NCBI GenBank assembly: GCA_013140935.1
Contig: JABFSD010000639.1
Location: 1 to 7,101 of the forward strand
Source: Acidobacteriota bacterium
Lineage (GTDB): Bacteria > Acidobacteriota > Blastocatellia > RBC074
DNA: 7,101 nucleotides
Direction: 5' to 3'
The position numbers and the translations under genes were made by a program. Under the pieces are notes generated by a model, which was given only the letters and a program-made list of their open reading frames with translations, was not told the DNA's origin and did not search any database. Below are positions 1 through 7,101 of the stretch, piece by piece; position 1 is the stretch's first letter, and the number at the start of each line of letters is the position of its first letter.

Positions 1-1
1 C

Positions 2-3000
2 GGTTACGCCGGTACGTTGACCTTCTTCGTGAAAGTCAACGAGTCGGTTTTGGGCGGTACGATTGTCGCCAATCCGGCGAACATCACGTCAGGACTCTGC
101 CCGAATACGACCGGCCCGGCTTTCCCGCCGAGCGCCTGCCCGGGTACGGCTGATCCTGACACGGCCAACAACACTTCGCTGGCGACGCAAACGCTGGTCA
201 TCGCTTCGTCAAATCTGACGATCAGCAAGATCGTCCAGTCGGGCGTGACGTCGGCGAGCAATCCCAACCAGACCGGCCCGATTGGCCCAGCGACGCCGCC
301 CAACGGCGCAGGCGTTACGGGCACGGCGGTCTTGCCGGGTACGGCGCTGACCTATCGCATCACGATCACGAACAACGGCCCGTCGGATGTATCGAACATT
401 CGCATCACCGACGTGCTGCCTTCGGGTCTCGAAACGCCGCCGGGTCGTGTGTTGGGCGTGCGCTTCCTTTCGGCGAGTCCGGTGGCGTTGCCTTCGGGCG
501 TAACGCTCACCTGCGCGCCTCCGGTGGGCATCAACATCACCAATAACCCGCAAAGCAATGGCGGCTCGGTGGCTTGCACGGCTCCGTCGCTGTCGGCCAA
601 CGCGCCGAACAACACGGCGGCGGTTGACATCACGGTCTTTATTGACGCGGCCACCAAAGCCAACCTCGTGAACACCGCTACGGTGGATGCCACGATCAAC
701 AACTTCAATCGTCCGGTGTCGGGTACGACGACGCTGACCACGCCGGTGGCGGCTACGTCAGACCTCGCGCTGACCAAGACGCACATCAACGCGGCGGGCG
801 TGTTGAACGGCCCGGTCATCGCGGGTACGGATTTTGAATATCAGGTAACGATCACCAACAACGGCCCATCAGCCGCGCAAATGGTCAATCTGGTAGATAC
901 GATTCCGGCCTTCCAGGCGCTGAAACAACGCAACCAACTCGGTACGCTCGTGCCCGACATCGTCATCGAGACGGTGCCTGACGGAAACGGCGCGTCGAAT
1001 TTCAGTTGCGTCGCGGCGGCGGATGCGATTACCGATCCGCGCGCTACGCCTTCGACCATCACCTGCACCGCCGCTGAACTGCCGCCGAACAAGAAACCCG
1101 ACGGCACGGTCAATCCGGCGGGCACGGTGTTGTTCCGCATACGCATGCGCCAAAGTTCGTTGACGCCCCAACCGTTGCCGACGAGCTATGACAATTGCGT
1201 CACGGCGACCTCTATGTCTACCGACCCGATTCCGGCGAATAACACCAACATTTGCCGCACGGTTCCCATCATCTTCCGCGCCGATCTGGCGGGCGGCAAA
1301 GTAGACACGCCTGACCCGGTCATCGCGGGTACGAATCTTACGTATACGATCACCGCCACCAACAACGGCCCTTCGGCGGCGCTGGATTTCAGGATCACCG
1401 ATGCGTTACCGGCGGGTACGGTCTTCGTTTCCGCTGCCGCCTCTCCGGGCGCGACGCTGACGACACCGGCGGTCAACGCCAACGGTGTTGTCACGGCGAT
1501 CTGGAATGCGTTAGGCGGTACGGCAGGCGGTTTGACGGATGTAGGCGTCGTACGCACGTTGACCATCGTCGTGCGCGTATGCCCCGACTTCCAGCAAAAC
1601 TTCCTGGCGGCGGGCTTGCAGATGTGTACGCAAAACCTGACCAACACGGCGGTCATCAGTTCGCTGACCCCGGCGACGGCGGCGGCGTTGAATCCGGTGA
1701 ATGCGACGGCGACGACGACGGTGCAGGCGCAATCCGATCTGGCGATTATGAAGACGGGGCCGGCGAGCATTATCCCCAGCAGCATGCTGGCTGAGTCCAT
1801 CGCTACTTATACGTTGATGGTAACGAACGCCGGGCCGTCGAACGCCAATAACACGATTGTGCGCGATACGTTGCCGAAAGGCTGGACGTTCGTGAGTGCC
1901 ACCGTGGCGGCTAAACCTCTCGGTTCCGGCGCGATTGGCAATGCCGTCAGCACGACGGTCGTGGACGGCACGACGACCGTAATCGTTGAACTGGGAGCCA
2001 TCGGGGCCGCCGATCAGTGCGGAACTCCGCGGGCCCTGGGGGCCACGATCACGATTCGGGCGCGGGTGCCGAACAAGCATCCGAACCAAACCGTGACGAA
2101 CCGGGCGGTGGTTTCGACCGACAACTGTCTGGCCGATCCCAACCTGGCGAACAACACGGCGACGTTTAACACAATCGTCGGCCCGCCTTCGAATGAACCG
2201 GGACCGGGCACGGTGGATGGCTATCCGGCGGCGGCGGAAGTGAGCGATCAGAAAGCAGGCTCGATCCTGTTCTTCCCGATTTACTCTTCTGACCCGACGG
2301 CGCCGAATCGTGAGAACACGCGCTTTAACATCACCAACACTTCTTCGACAGAAAAAGCCTGCCTGCACCTTTATATGGTGGACGGGGCGAGTTGTGGCGT
2401 GCTGGATGCGTTCCTGTGTCTCACGCCCAATCAAACGGCCAGCCTGCTCGCGTCTGATCTCGATCCGGGACAGACGGGTTACATGATGGTCGTGTCAGTA
2501 GATTGCAACACCGGTTTGCCGATGGCTTTCAACTGTCTGATCGGTGACGCCTTCGTCAAATTCGGCACGGGCCATCAGGCCAATCTGGGGGCTGAGGCGA
2601 TTGCCGCCAACATGATGTTCCCCGGTGGCGTAGACACGACGGCGACTTCGGTGACGCTCAGGTTCAACGGCATGCATTACAACCGCTTGCCGCGCATTCT
2701 GGCGCTCGACAGCGTGGGCAGTCGCGCTGACGGTAACGATACGCTGTTGGTGGTGGACGCGATTGCCGGCAACTTCATTACTTCCGGCGGCAGCATCGTG
2801 TCGCTTTTCGGCAACCTTTACGATGACGCAGAACAGTCGTTCAGCTTCACGCAACCGGCGCCGAATTGCCAATATCGCAGCGTCATCAGCAACACCTTCC
2901 CGCGCTTGCTCACCCGCTTCGATACGCTGGTGCCCGCCGGGCGCACGGGCTGGATGAAGTTCTGGTCTTCACAGGACGTTGGCCTGTTCGGTGTCGCGCT

Positions 3001-3127
3001 CAATCGCAACAACAACGCGACCAGCAGTTCAGGGGCCTTCAACCAAGGGCATAACCTGCACAAGCTGGCGCTGACTGAAGCTTCTACGGTCATTGTGCCG
3101 GTCGGCGTGCCAAGCTGTAACCAATAG
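2..3127 (+). CDS. DUF11-repeat large secreted/surface protein, C-terminal part (5' partial)
   Basis: The frame is open from base 2 with no stop, so the gene begins outside the window; the TTG at 17 is only an internal leucine. 1041 residues are visible, ending in TAG. Four clear DUF11 (TIGR01451-like) repeats carry the signature 'T(I/V)TNNGPS...D.LP.G' near nt 349-432, 838-915, 1335-1420 and 1805-1900. Each begins with a 'SDLA(L/I).K' strand, and a fifth, truncated repeat lies at the left edge. The array ends near nt 2190 in a Pro/Gly linker. A C-terminal domain of about 300 residues (nt 2220-3127) holds '[14 protein letters not shown]', 'NTRFNITNT', '[10 protein letters not shown]' and seven cysteines. 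I recall this domain as common in Blastocatellia, with unknown function. DUF11 repeats are Ig-like folds of exported proteins, so a secreted or cell-surface structural or adhesive role is inferred. No signal peptide is visible because the N-terminus is missing. No C-terminal anchor or sorting helix is seen. Confidence 0.93.
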   Translation, partial: GYAGTLTFFVKVNESVLGGTIVANPANITSGLCPNTTGPAFPPSACPGTADPDTANNTSLATQTLVIASSNLTISKIVQSGVTSASNPNQTGPIGPATPPNGAGVTGTAVLPGTALTYRITITNNGPSDVSNIRITDVLPSGLETPPGRVLGVRFLSASPVALPSGVTLTCAPPVGINITNNPQSNGGSVACTAPSLSANAPNNTAAVDITVFIDAATKANLVNTATVDATINNFNRPVSGTTTLTTPVAATSDLALTKTHINAAGVLNGPVIAGTDFEYQVTITNNGPSAAQMVNLVDTIPAFQALKQRNQLGTLVPDIVIETVPDGNGASNFSCVAAADAITDPRATPSTITCTAAELPPNKKPDGTVNPAGTVLFRIRMRQSSLTPQPLPTSYDNCVTATSMSTDPIPANNTNICRTVPIIFRADLAGGKVDTPDPVIAGTNLTYTITATNNGPSAALDFRITDALPAGTVFVSAAASPGATLTTPAVNANGVVTAIWNALGGTAGGLTDVGVVRTLTIVVRVCPDFQQNFLAAGLQMCTQNLTNTAVISSLTPATAAALNPVNATATTTVQAQSDLAIMKTGPASIIPSSMLAESIATYTLMVTNAGPSNANNTIVRDTLPKGWTFVSATVAAKPLGSGAIGNAVSTTVVDGTTTVIVELGAIGAADQCGTPRALGATITIRARVPNKHPNQTVTNRAVVSTDNCLADPNLANNTATFNTIVGPPSNEPGPGTVDGYPAAAEVSDQKAGSILFFPIYSSDPTAPNRENTRFNITNTSSTEKACLHLYMVDGASCGVLDAFLCLTPNQTASLLASDLDPGQTGYMMVVSVDCNTGLPMAFNCLIGDAFVKFGTGHQANLGAEAIAANMMFPGGVDTTATSVTLRFNGMHYNRLPRILALDSVGSRADGNDTLLVVDAIAGNFITSGGSIVSLFGNLYDDAEQSFSFTQPAPNCQYRSVISNTFPRLLTRFDTLVPAGRTGWMKFWSSQDVGLFGVALNRNNNATSSSGAFNQGHNLHKLALTEASTVIVPVGVPSCNQ
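340..2190 (+). repeat. Array of DUF11 protein repeats
   Basis: The four full repeats lie about 155-168 codons apart, judged from the NNGPS/NAGPS core near nt 370, 858, 1362 and 1829. They are similar at protein level but clearly diverged in DNA: the fourth core reads NAGPS where the others read NNGPS. This points to old intragenic duplication rather than a recent or hypervariable array. Cysteine pairs and a 'NNT' stretch close each repeat (for example '[13 protein letters not shown]' and '[11 protein letters not shown]'). The same motif occurs in the truncated first repeat ('DPDTANNTS'). Confidence 0.8.
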
Positions 3128-3161
3128 TCAGTCGCCAAGCTGACATAAACTAAAACACGCT

Positions 3162-3201
3162 AAAAGCGTATGCGTTCGGTCGGGCGCATACGCTTTTTTT
3201 T
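3162..3201 (+). terminator. Rho-independent terminator of the DUF11 gene
   Basis: A perfect 13-bp stem is formed by AAAAGCGTATGCG at 3162-3174 and its complement at 3185-3197. The loop is 10 nt, and an eight-T run lies at 3194-3201. It sits 34 nt after the TAG of the large gene. The A-run at the 5' foot means it could also act weakly on the minus strand, but no minus-strand gene ends here. Confidence 0.95.
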
Positions 3202-3299
3202 GATCATTCGCAGCGGCAGGGTGAGCTATTTTTCGCTGGTCGTACTGGTCTTTCGTTTTTTCCTCAAGTAGGCTGCGCCCCACAACGCCGAGGCACGAC

Positions 3300-3605
3300 A
3301 TGCAAAACGAACCTGACAGCACACCGCCGCCTAATCAGACTAAGAACACCGACTGGCTATTGGGCATCGGGTTATTGTTGCTGCTGCACCTGATTCAAAT
3401 TCCGATCGCGGTGCTGACCGTAGGAACCTCGCTGCTCGCCATTGGGCTGGTGCAACTTATTTACGTCATTCCTTTCGTACTCCACTTTCGCAAGAAAGGC
3501 CGTCCCGGCATCGCCAAAGGACTCATCATCGGTGCCGCCCTTACCTTGCTGCTGACCGGCACCTGCACGGCGCTATTCTTTTTGAACCCGCCGGATTTTC
3601 GTTAG
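3300..3605 (+). CDS. Small three-helix membrane protein, hypothetical
   Basis: 101 residues starting at ATG 3300, with a modest Shine-Dalgarno GAGG at 3290-3293 six nt upstream. The N-terminus is short, hydrophilic and Pro/Asn-rich (residues 1-18). Three hydrophobic segments follow at about residues 19-38, 40-62 and 73-95. The loop between helices 2 and 3 is very basic (HFRKKGRPG, about 62-70). By the positive-inside rule that loop is cytoplasmic, which puts the N-terminus in the cytoplasm as well. It lies about 100 nt after the preceding terminator, so it should have its own promoter, which I could not identify. I recognise no family and no catalytic residues. The regular helix pattern and RBS support a real gene. 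Confidence 0.72.
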   Translation: MQNEPDSTPPPNQTKNTDWLLGIGLLLLLHLIQIPIAVLTVGTSLLAIGLVQLIYVIPFVLHFRKKGRPGIAKGLIIGAALTLLLTGTCTALFFLNPPDFR

Positions 3606-3607
3606 CG

Positions 3608-3651
3608 CCCGGCAACGATTCTCTATCTACCCGGCAACGGTTCTCCATCTA
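3608..3651 (+). repeat. 22-bp tandem duplication
   Basis: Two adjacent 22-bp copies, 3608-3629 and 3630-3651, begin CCCGGCAACG and end ATCTA. They differ at 2 of 22 positions (A/G and T/C transitions). The array starts 2 nt after the stop codon of the membrane protein gene. It has no hairpin potential of note. It is probably a replication-slippage product; nothing indicates a function. Confidence 0.85.
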
Positions 3652-3750
3652 ATTGATACCGACGAAGAAATTTTTTTCGAGGGGACGAGCGAAATGCCCG
3701 TTGTTTCGCGCATTACCGTGCGAGCAAGCGAAAGGCTTGCTTTCATCACG

Positions 3751-3760
3751 AGGAGGGAGG
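3751..3760 (+). promoter_or_regulatory. Strong Shine-Dalgarno sequence for the 74-residue gene
   Basis: AGGAGGGAGG gives AGGAGG 8 nt before ATG 3765. It is the best ribosome-binding site in the window and decides the start of this gene. A small 7-bp hairpin (AGCAAGC at 3723-3729 with GCTTGCT at 3735-3741, loop GAAAG) lies just upstream. Confidence 0.75.
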
Positions 3761-3764
3761 TGCG

Positions 3765-3989
3765 ATGGAAAAACAAAATCCTTTGCCGTCAGGCGTCGCC
3801 GAAGACTGGGAGGCGCTCAGAGAACAATGGCGGCGCGGGCGGGCCAGTGCGCCTACGCGCCGTGACTTGGCGGCGGCGCTGCCGCAACGGGCTGAGGCTT
3901 TGACGGACGATGCCGGAGCGGTGCTGCCAGAGCGCGCGGCGTTGTCCTGGCGGGCGGGCGACGCGGGCGATGCCGTGGCCGAAAGCTAA
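3765..3989 (+). CDS. Hypothetical 74-residue hydrophilic protein
   Basis: ATG 3765 lies 8 nt after AGGAGG and the frame ends in TAA at 3987-3989. The product is rich in Ala, Arg, Glu and Asp and has no membrane segment, signal peptide or cysteine. The N-terminal third contains a Trp/Arg-rich helix (about residues 13-27, 'EDWEALREQWRRGR'). A second likely helix, 'RRDLAAALPQRAEAL', follows at about 33-47, and the tail is acidic and Ala/Gly-rich. I do not recognise a family. Codon use is G+C-rich at third positions, like the neighbours. Overlapping frames starting at 3653 and 3694 lack a comparable ribosome-binding site and were not chosen. It could be a genuine orphan gene or the remains of a longer gene cut short by the repeats and retroelement that follow. 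Confidence 0.55.
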   Translation: MEKQNPLPSGVAEDWEALREQWRRGRASAPTRRDLAAALPQRAEALTDDAGAVLPERAALSWRAGDAGDAVAES

Positions 3990-4021
3990 GGAACCGCTCG
4001 TAAATTACGATGCCACTTCAC

Positions 4022-4092
4022 CGCAGAGGCGCAGAGGTCTCGCAGAGGTTGCGCAGAGAAGTGAGGGGACTCTGCGAGACCTCTGCGCCTCT
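4022..4092. repeat. CGCAGAG-type palindromic intergenic repeat
   Basis: A perfect 23-bp inverted repeat pairs 4025-4047 with 4070-4092 around a 22-nt loop. The left arm and loop carry four CGCAGAG units at 4022, 4030, 4041 and 4052. The left arm is preceded by CAC (4019-4021). Short CGCAGAG/CTCTGCG palindromes of this kind recur between genes in many environmental bacteria and resemble REP-type elements; that comparison is from memory. The right arm stops at CTCTG, exactly where the intron-like sequence begins, so its outer CGGTG complement is missing or displaced. Confidence 0.85.
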
Positions 4093-4093
4093 G

Positions 4094-4770
<677 letters not shown>

Positions 4771-4807
4771 ACTGCTTTGTTGCGCCATCAAGTCCAGCGG
4801 TCAGCTC

Positions 4808-5071
4808 TCACACGCTGGCCGTCGCATGCAAAACCGCAAGAGCGGTGAACCCGGCTGCGCCAACTTGCATTACGCGCAGATGTGAGCCTTTCGACTTGTC
4901 TACACGATTCCAGTAGTAGACGGCAAAGCACGCGCTCATTACGGCTGCGCCCGCGACCACTGCACCCCAAATGCCGCCGATGGTGACGACGAACAGGCGC
5001 ACATTCAACGCAGCCAGCGCGCCGAACAGTACGAATTTTGCGAATTGCGGGAAGCTGCCTTCATCGGTCAA
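4808..5071 (-). CDS. Small membrane protein, hypothetical (start uncertain)
   Basis: 87 residues from a TTG at 5071 to TGA at 4808. Hydrophobic segments lie at about residues 13-31, 33-54 and 67-85, with a charged loop (NRVDKSKGSHLR, about 55-66) between the last two. The frame stays open upstream to a TGA at 5177-5179. It would add a hydrophilic, coiled-coil-like stretch ('NSVNDLKQKLTQESQDRDRK'), but that extension has no ATG, GTG or TTG. Only ATT or ATA codons near 5156-5164 follow a GGGAG (minus strand, about 5169-5173). Either the start is TTG 5071, with a poor ribosome site next to a strong hairpin, or the gene has a rare start or has lost its 5' end. I recognise no family. It lies next to the truncated intron, on the opposite strand. 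Confidence 0.5.
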   Translation of the reverse strand: MTDEGSFPQFAKFVLFGALAALNVRLFVVTIGGIWGAVVAGAAVMSACFAVYYWNRVDKSKGSHLRVMQVGAAGFTALAVLHATASV

Positions 5072-5080
5072 TCCCTGCTC

Positions 5081-5104
5081 AGAGACCGCACGCTTGCGGT
5101 CTCT
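5081..5104 (-). other. 10-bp perfect hairpin upstream of the small membrane protein gene
   Basis: AGAGACCGCA at 5081-5090 and its exact complement at 5095-5104 enclose a 4-nt loop. On the minus strand the hairpin ends 9 nt before the TTG start at 5071. It overlaps the purine stretch GAGCAGGGA only at its foot. There is no T-run, so it is not a standard terminator. It may be a 5'-leader structure or, if the longer frame is used, part of the coding sequence. Confidence 0.6.
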
Positions 5105-5317
5105 ATCCTGAGATTCTTGTGTGAGTTTTTGTTTGAGATCGTTGACCGAATTGAGAATTTGTATACCGCTCCCTGCTCAAAAAATGTTTGATTGAAAGCG
5201 GTGTGGTAGATGGCAAGTGATAAGGCGCGCGGAAAATATGGCGAAGAAGTCTGGCTGTATACCAAAAAAGATTTTCAGTCTGATTTGTGACATTTCTTGT
5301 GACACGACTCGGAAAGC
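5105..5317. other. Intergenic stretch without a convincing gene
   Basis: This A+T-richer stretch separates the membrane protein gene from the tRNA terminator. It holds a 26-codon frame on the plus strand (ATG 5210 to TGA 5290, directly after an in-frame TAG) with no ribosome site. It also has a possible minus-strand -10 box TATACA near 5158-5163 without a good -35, and an 8-bp direct repeat TTGTGACA at 5285-5292 and 5297-5304. None of these is strong enough to call. Confidence 0.4.
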
Positions 5318-5357
5318 AAAAAGCCGGATTTGCTAAATTACTGCAAATCCGGCTTTT
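5318..5357 (-). terminator. Rho-independent terminator after tRNA-Pro
   Basis: A perfect 15-bp stem (5319-5333 with 5343-5357) encloses a 9-nt loop. On the minus strand it ends in five Ts (5322 to 5318). It starts 6 nt after the 3' end of the tRNA and so closes the MerR/tRNA unit. The stem also has Ts on the plus side (CTTTTATT), so it may work in both directions. Confidence 0.9.
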
Positions 5358-5363
5358 ATTGTA

Positions 5364-5437
5364 TCGGGACGGCGAGATTCGAACTCACGGCCTCCTGCAC
5401 CCCAAGCAGGCGCGCTACCAGGCTGCGCCACGTCCCG
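5364..5437 (-). tRNA. tRNA-Pro, anticodon GGG
   Basis: The 74 nt fold as a full cloverleaf. The acceptor stem CGGGACG/CGTCCCG is followed by T8-G9, a D-arm GCGC-AGCCTGGTA-GCGC, and the anticodon stem CCTGC/GCAGG with loop TTGGGGT (GGG at 34-36). The variable loop is 5 nt. The T-arm is GTGAG-TTCGAAT-CTCGC and the discriminator is A. CCA is not encoded, so it must be added after transcription. The anticodon reads the proline codons CCC and CCU. The gene begins 33 nt after the stop codon of the MerR-type regulator, without a terminator or clear promoter between, and is followed at once by a strong terminator. It is probably processed from the regulator's transcript. Confidence 0.97.
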
Positions 5438-5470
5438 TTATGTCAAAGTCGTCCTGTTGCAAGAACGCGG

Positions 5471-6024
<554 letters not shown>

Positions 6025-6028
<4 letters not shown>

Positions 6029-6041
6029 TCGTGACGAATGA
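6025..6041. repeat. 17-bp palindrome over the MerR start codon (possible operator)
   Basis: TCATTCGTGACGAATGA is a perfect palindrome of 8 + 1 + 8 bases. Its left arm contains the ATG of the regulator (complement of CAT at 6026-6028). It lies roughly at +5 to +21 relative to the predicted transcription start, a position suited to repression by a dimeric DNA-binding protein. Confidence 0.5.
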
Positions 6042-6051
6042 GACGGCGGCA

Positions 6052-6079
6052 ATGGTACGGTTTTCAGAACAAGTGTCAA
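6052..6079 (-). promoter_or_regulatory. Candidate sigma-70 promoter for the MerR/tRNA-Pro unit
   Basis: On the minus strand a perfect -35 box TTGACA (6079-6074) is followed after 16 nt by TACCAT (6057-6052), which matches TATAAT at four of six positions. Transcription would begin near 6045, about 17 nt before ATG 6028. The -35 box lies inside the inverted repeat at 6070-6090. Confidence 0.55.
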
Positions 6080-6090
6080 TCGTACACTTG
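6070..6090. repeat. Inverted repeat over the -35 region (possible operator)
   Basis: CAAGTGT (6070-6076) and ACACTTG (6084-6090) form a perfect 7-7-7 dyad that contains the -35 hexamer. It lies just after the stop codon of the upstream gene. The absence of a T-run argues against a terminator. A dyad placed on a promoter element is typical of an operator; which protein binds is unknown. Confidence 0.5.
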
Positions 6091-6094
6091 AACT

Positions 6095-7101
6095 TCATCG
6101 TTTGGTCTTTTCCTGTGCCTGTTGCCGCGCACGTTTCAACGCATCCAATATCTCCGTGGGTATTTCTGTCGGTGAGGTTTCACCTGCGGATTTGGTCTCA
6201 GCCGCCACCGCCACCGCTTCAGGTTTCTTTGTTTTTATAACTTGCGGCGCGCTGACTTCGGTGCGAGCAACCGGAACAGCATTTTCAACTTTTGCCTTTG
6301 ATGCGACGCGCGAGAAAGCAGACCGCCAGCGCAATCCGCTGAAGGACGCGCGCACTAAACCCGCTTGTCGTTCCAGCACTTCGAGCAACAGCAACAAGAC
6401 GGCCAGTGACAACAAGTAAGGCGCAAGTTCGATCAAGCGCGGACGACGCGGCAGATCGCGCCATACGTCGGCGAGTTGCAAACGTTCGCGTCCGTTGGTG
6501 GCTTGGGCCAGTTTCGTCAAGGTCGTTGCGCCGAAATCCGCCGCGACTGGTTTGAACTCTGGCGAATAAGGCAGCGTGACGGGCGCGAGCGCGACGCGAC
6601 CGAAGCCGGGCACTTCGACGGCGGAAAGCGCGGTCTCTGCGCCTTGCAGCGGAATCGTTGCTTCCAGCGTATCCGCCGCCGTCCATTGCAACGTGGTTTG
6701 CTCCTGCTTGGGTGGTTGATTCGCAACGCCGCGCAAGGTCGTGACCGAAGGCTGTTGCGTAAGCGGCGGCGCTTTGTCAGTACCAATCGTTTCAGGATCG
6801 AGATGCAGGCGAATGACGCTCGCGCCGTTTTTGACTTCCTGTGTGAGCATCAGGTTATTGGGCAATGCGTTGGCATCGCCCGCCGTCCAACGCGCGAGGC
6901 TGGTGAGCCAGTCTCCGGCAGCAGGCCACGACGCGAACGAGCCGGTGAATTCGCCGTCGGCTTCGCCCGTGAAACACAGCACGCGACCGCTGCCCGCTTG
7001 CCACGCCGCGACAATCGGCGCGTTGTATTCATCCGTCGTCACCGCCGCCAAGTTCGCTTGCGGACGCAAATAACAAAGGTTGTATCCGCCTAGACCAGGC
7101 G
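6095..7101 (-). CDS. VWA/glutamine-amidotransferase-like membrane protein, C-terminal part (5' partial)
   Basis: The frame is open to the right edge; 335 residues are visible, ending in TGA at 6095. The TTG at 7069 is internal. The visible start (about residues 1-75) reads 'GGYNLCYLRPQA', 'PIVAAWQAGSGRVLCFTGEADGEF' and 'WLTSLARW'. This is the end of the class-I glutamine-amidotransferase-like domain seen in large membrane proteins that often also carry BatA-type and VWA domains. There follows a beta-rich region (about 80-210). A single hydrophobic helix comes next, 'LIELAPYLLSLAVLLLLLE' (about 223-241). A basic, Lys/Ala/Pro-rich cytoplasmic tail of about 95 residues ends in the helix 'EILDALKRARQQAQEKTKR'. 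The topology suggests an extracytoplasmic main part and a cytoplasmic tail. It ends 66 nt before the regulator gene. Family assignment is from remembered motif similarity; the function is unknown. Confidence 0.8.
   Translation of the reverse strand, partial: PGLGGYNLCYLRPQANLAAVTTDEYNAPIVAAWQAGSGRVLCFTGEADGEFTGSFASWPAAGDWLTSLARWTAGDANALPNNLMLTQEVKNGASVIRLHLDPETIGTDKAPPLTQQPSVTTLRGVANQPPKQEQTTLQWTAADTLEATIPLQGAETALSAVEVPGFGRVALAPVTLPYSPEFKPVAADFGATTLTKLAQATNGRERLQLADVWRDLPRRPRLIELAPYLLSLAVLLLLLEVLERQAGLVRASFSGLRWRSAFSRVASKAKVENAVPVARTEVSAPQVIKTKKPEAVAVAAETKSAGETSPTEIPTEILDALKRARQQAQEKTKR

Noticed and set aside
1511..2434. 307-codon open frame on the minus strand
   Set aside because: It is an Arg/His-rich antisense shadow of the DUF11 gene, a by-product of its G+C-rich codon pattern.
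4022..4058. Regularly spaced CGCAGAG units as a CRISPR array
   Set aside because: The units are 7 bp with 1-4 nt gaps and form one palindrome; repeat and spacer lengths do not fit CRISPR.
4842..4849. GCGGTGAA as the displaced outer end of the palindrome, that is, the 3' flank of the intron
   Set aside because: The 8-bp match is within reach of chance, lies inside the small membrane protein gene, and is not preceded by any intron domain V/VI or a typical 3' splice site.
5068..5265. 65-codon open frame on the minus strand
   Set aside because: It overlaps the 10-bp hairpin and the upstream extension of the membrane protein in another frame, with no convincing ribosome site and low-complexity composition.
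5210..5290. 26-codon plus-strand frame between the membrane protein and the tRNA terminator
   Set aside because: It is short, has an in-frame TAG directly before it and no Shine-Dalgarno; chance is sufficient.
5364..5437. tRNA-Pro as a used attachment site
   Set aside because: I found no second copy of the tRNA 3' end in the window and no integrase gene.
6476..7093. 205-codon open frame on the plus strand
   Set aside because: It is an antisense shadow of the membrane protein gene; very rich in Arg, Cys and Gln with no ribosome site or family.

Overview
The window is bacterial DNA, estimated by eye at roughly 57% G+C. It most resembles an Acidobacteriota genome of the Blastocatellia type. 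This is an inference. It rests mainly on the large extracellular protein at the left end, which joins DUF11 repeats to a C-terminal domain that I remember as recurrent in that lineage. No 16S or other strong phylogenetic marker is present.

Layout. Positions 2-3127 (+) hold the C-terminal 1041 residues of a large DUF11-repeat surface or secreted protein, closed by a textbook rho-independent terminator (3162-3201). Next come a 101-residue three-helix membrane protein (3300-3605, +), a 22-bp tandem duplication (3608-3651) and a 74-residue orphan protein with a very strong Shine-Dalgarno sequence (3765-3989, +). Positions 4022-4092 are a CGCAGAG-type palindromic intergenic repeat. Directly after its 3' arm begins what I read as the 5' part of a group II intron (4094 to about 4770, +). 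It has a GTGCG start, domain I hairpins, and the start of a frameshifted, truncated reverse transcriptase/maturase reading frame. The intron's catalytic 3' end is missing. On the minus strand follow a small membrane protein with a non-ATG start (4808-5071) and a 10-bp hairpin upstream of it.

The right part, all on the minus strand, is conserved-looking chromosome. It holds the C-terminal 335 residues of a one-pass membrane protein of the VWA/glutamine-amidotransferase-like type (6095-7101), then a MerR-family regulator (5471-6028), then tRNA-Pro(GGG) (5364-5437), then a strong terminator (5318-5357). The regulator and the tRNA are 33 nt apart with no terminator between them and share one good promoter candidate (6052-6079). 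They are therefore probably one transcription unit. Two palindromes, one over the -35 element and one over the start codon, suggest operator control, perhaps by the MerR protein itself.

The gene-poor stretch between about 3606 and 5317 looks like an accessory scar between two conserved blocks: repeats, a dead retroelement and orphan small genes. I did not find a convincing new multi-gene system. The most informative signals are the intron inserted into a palindromic repeat and the MerR/tRNA-Pro unit with its palindromes.
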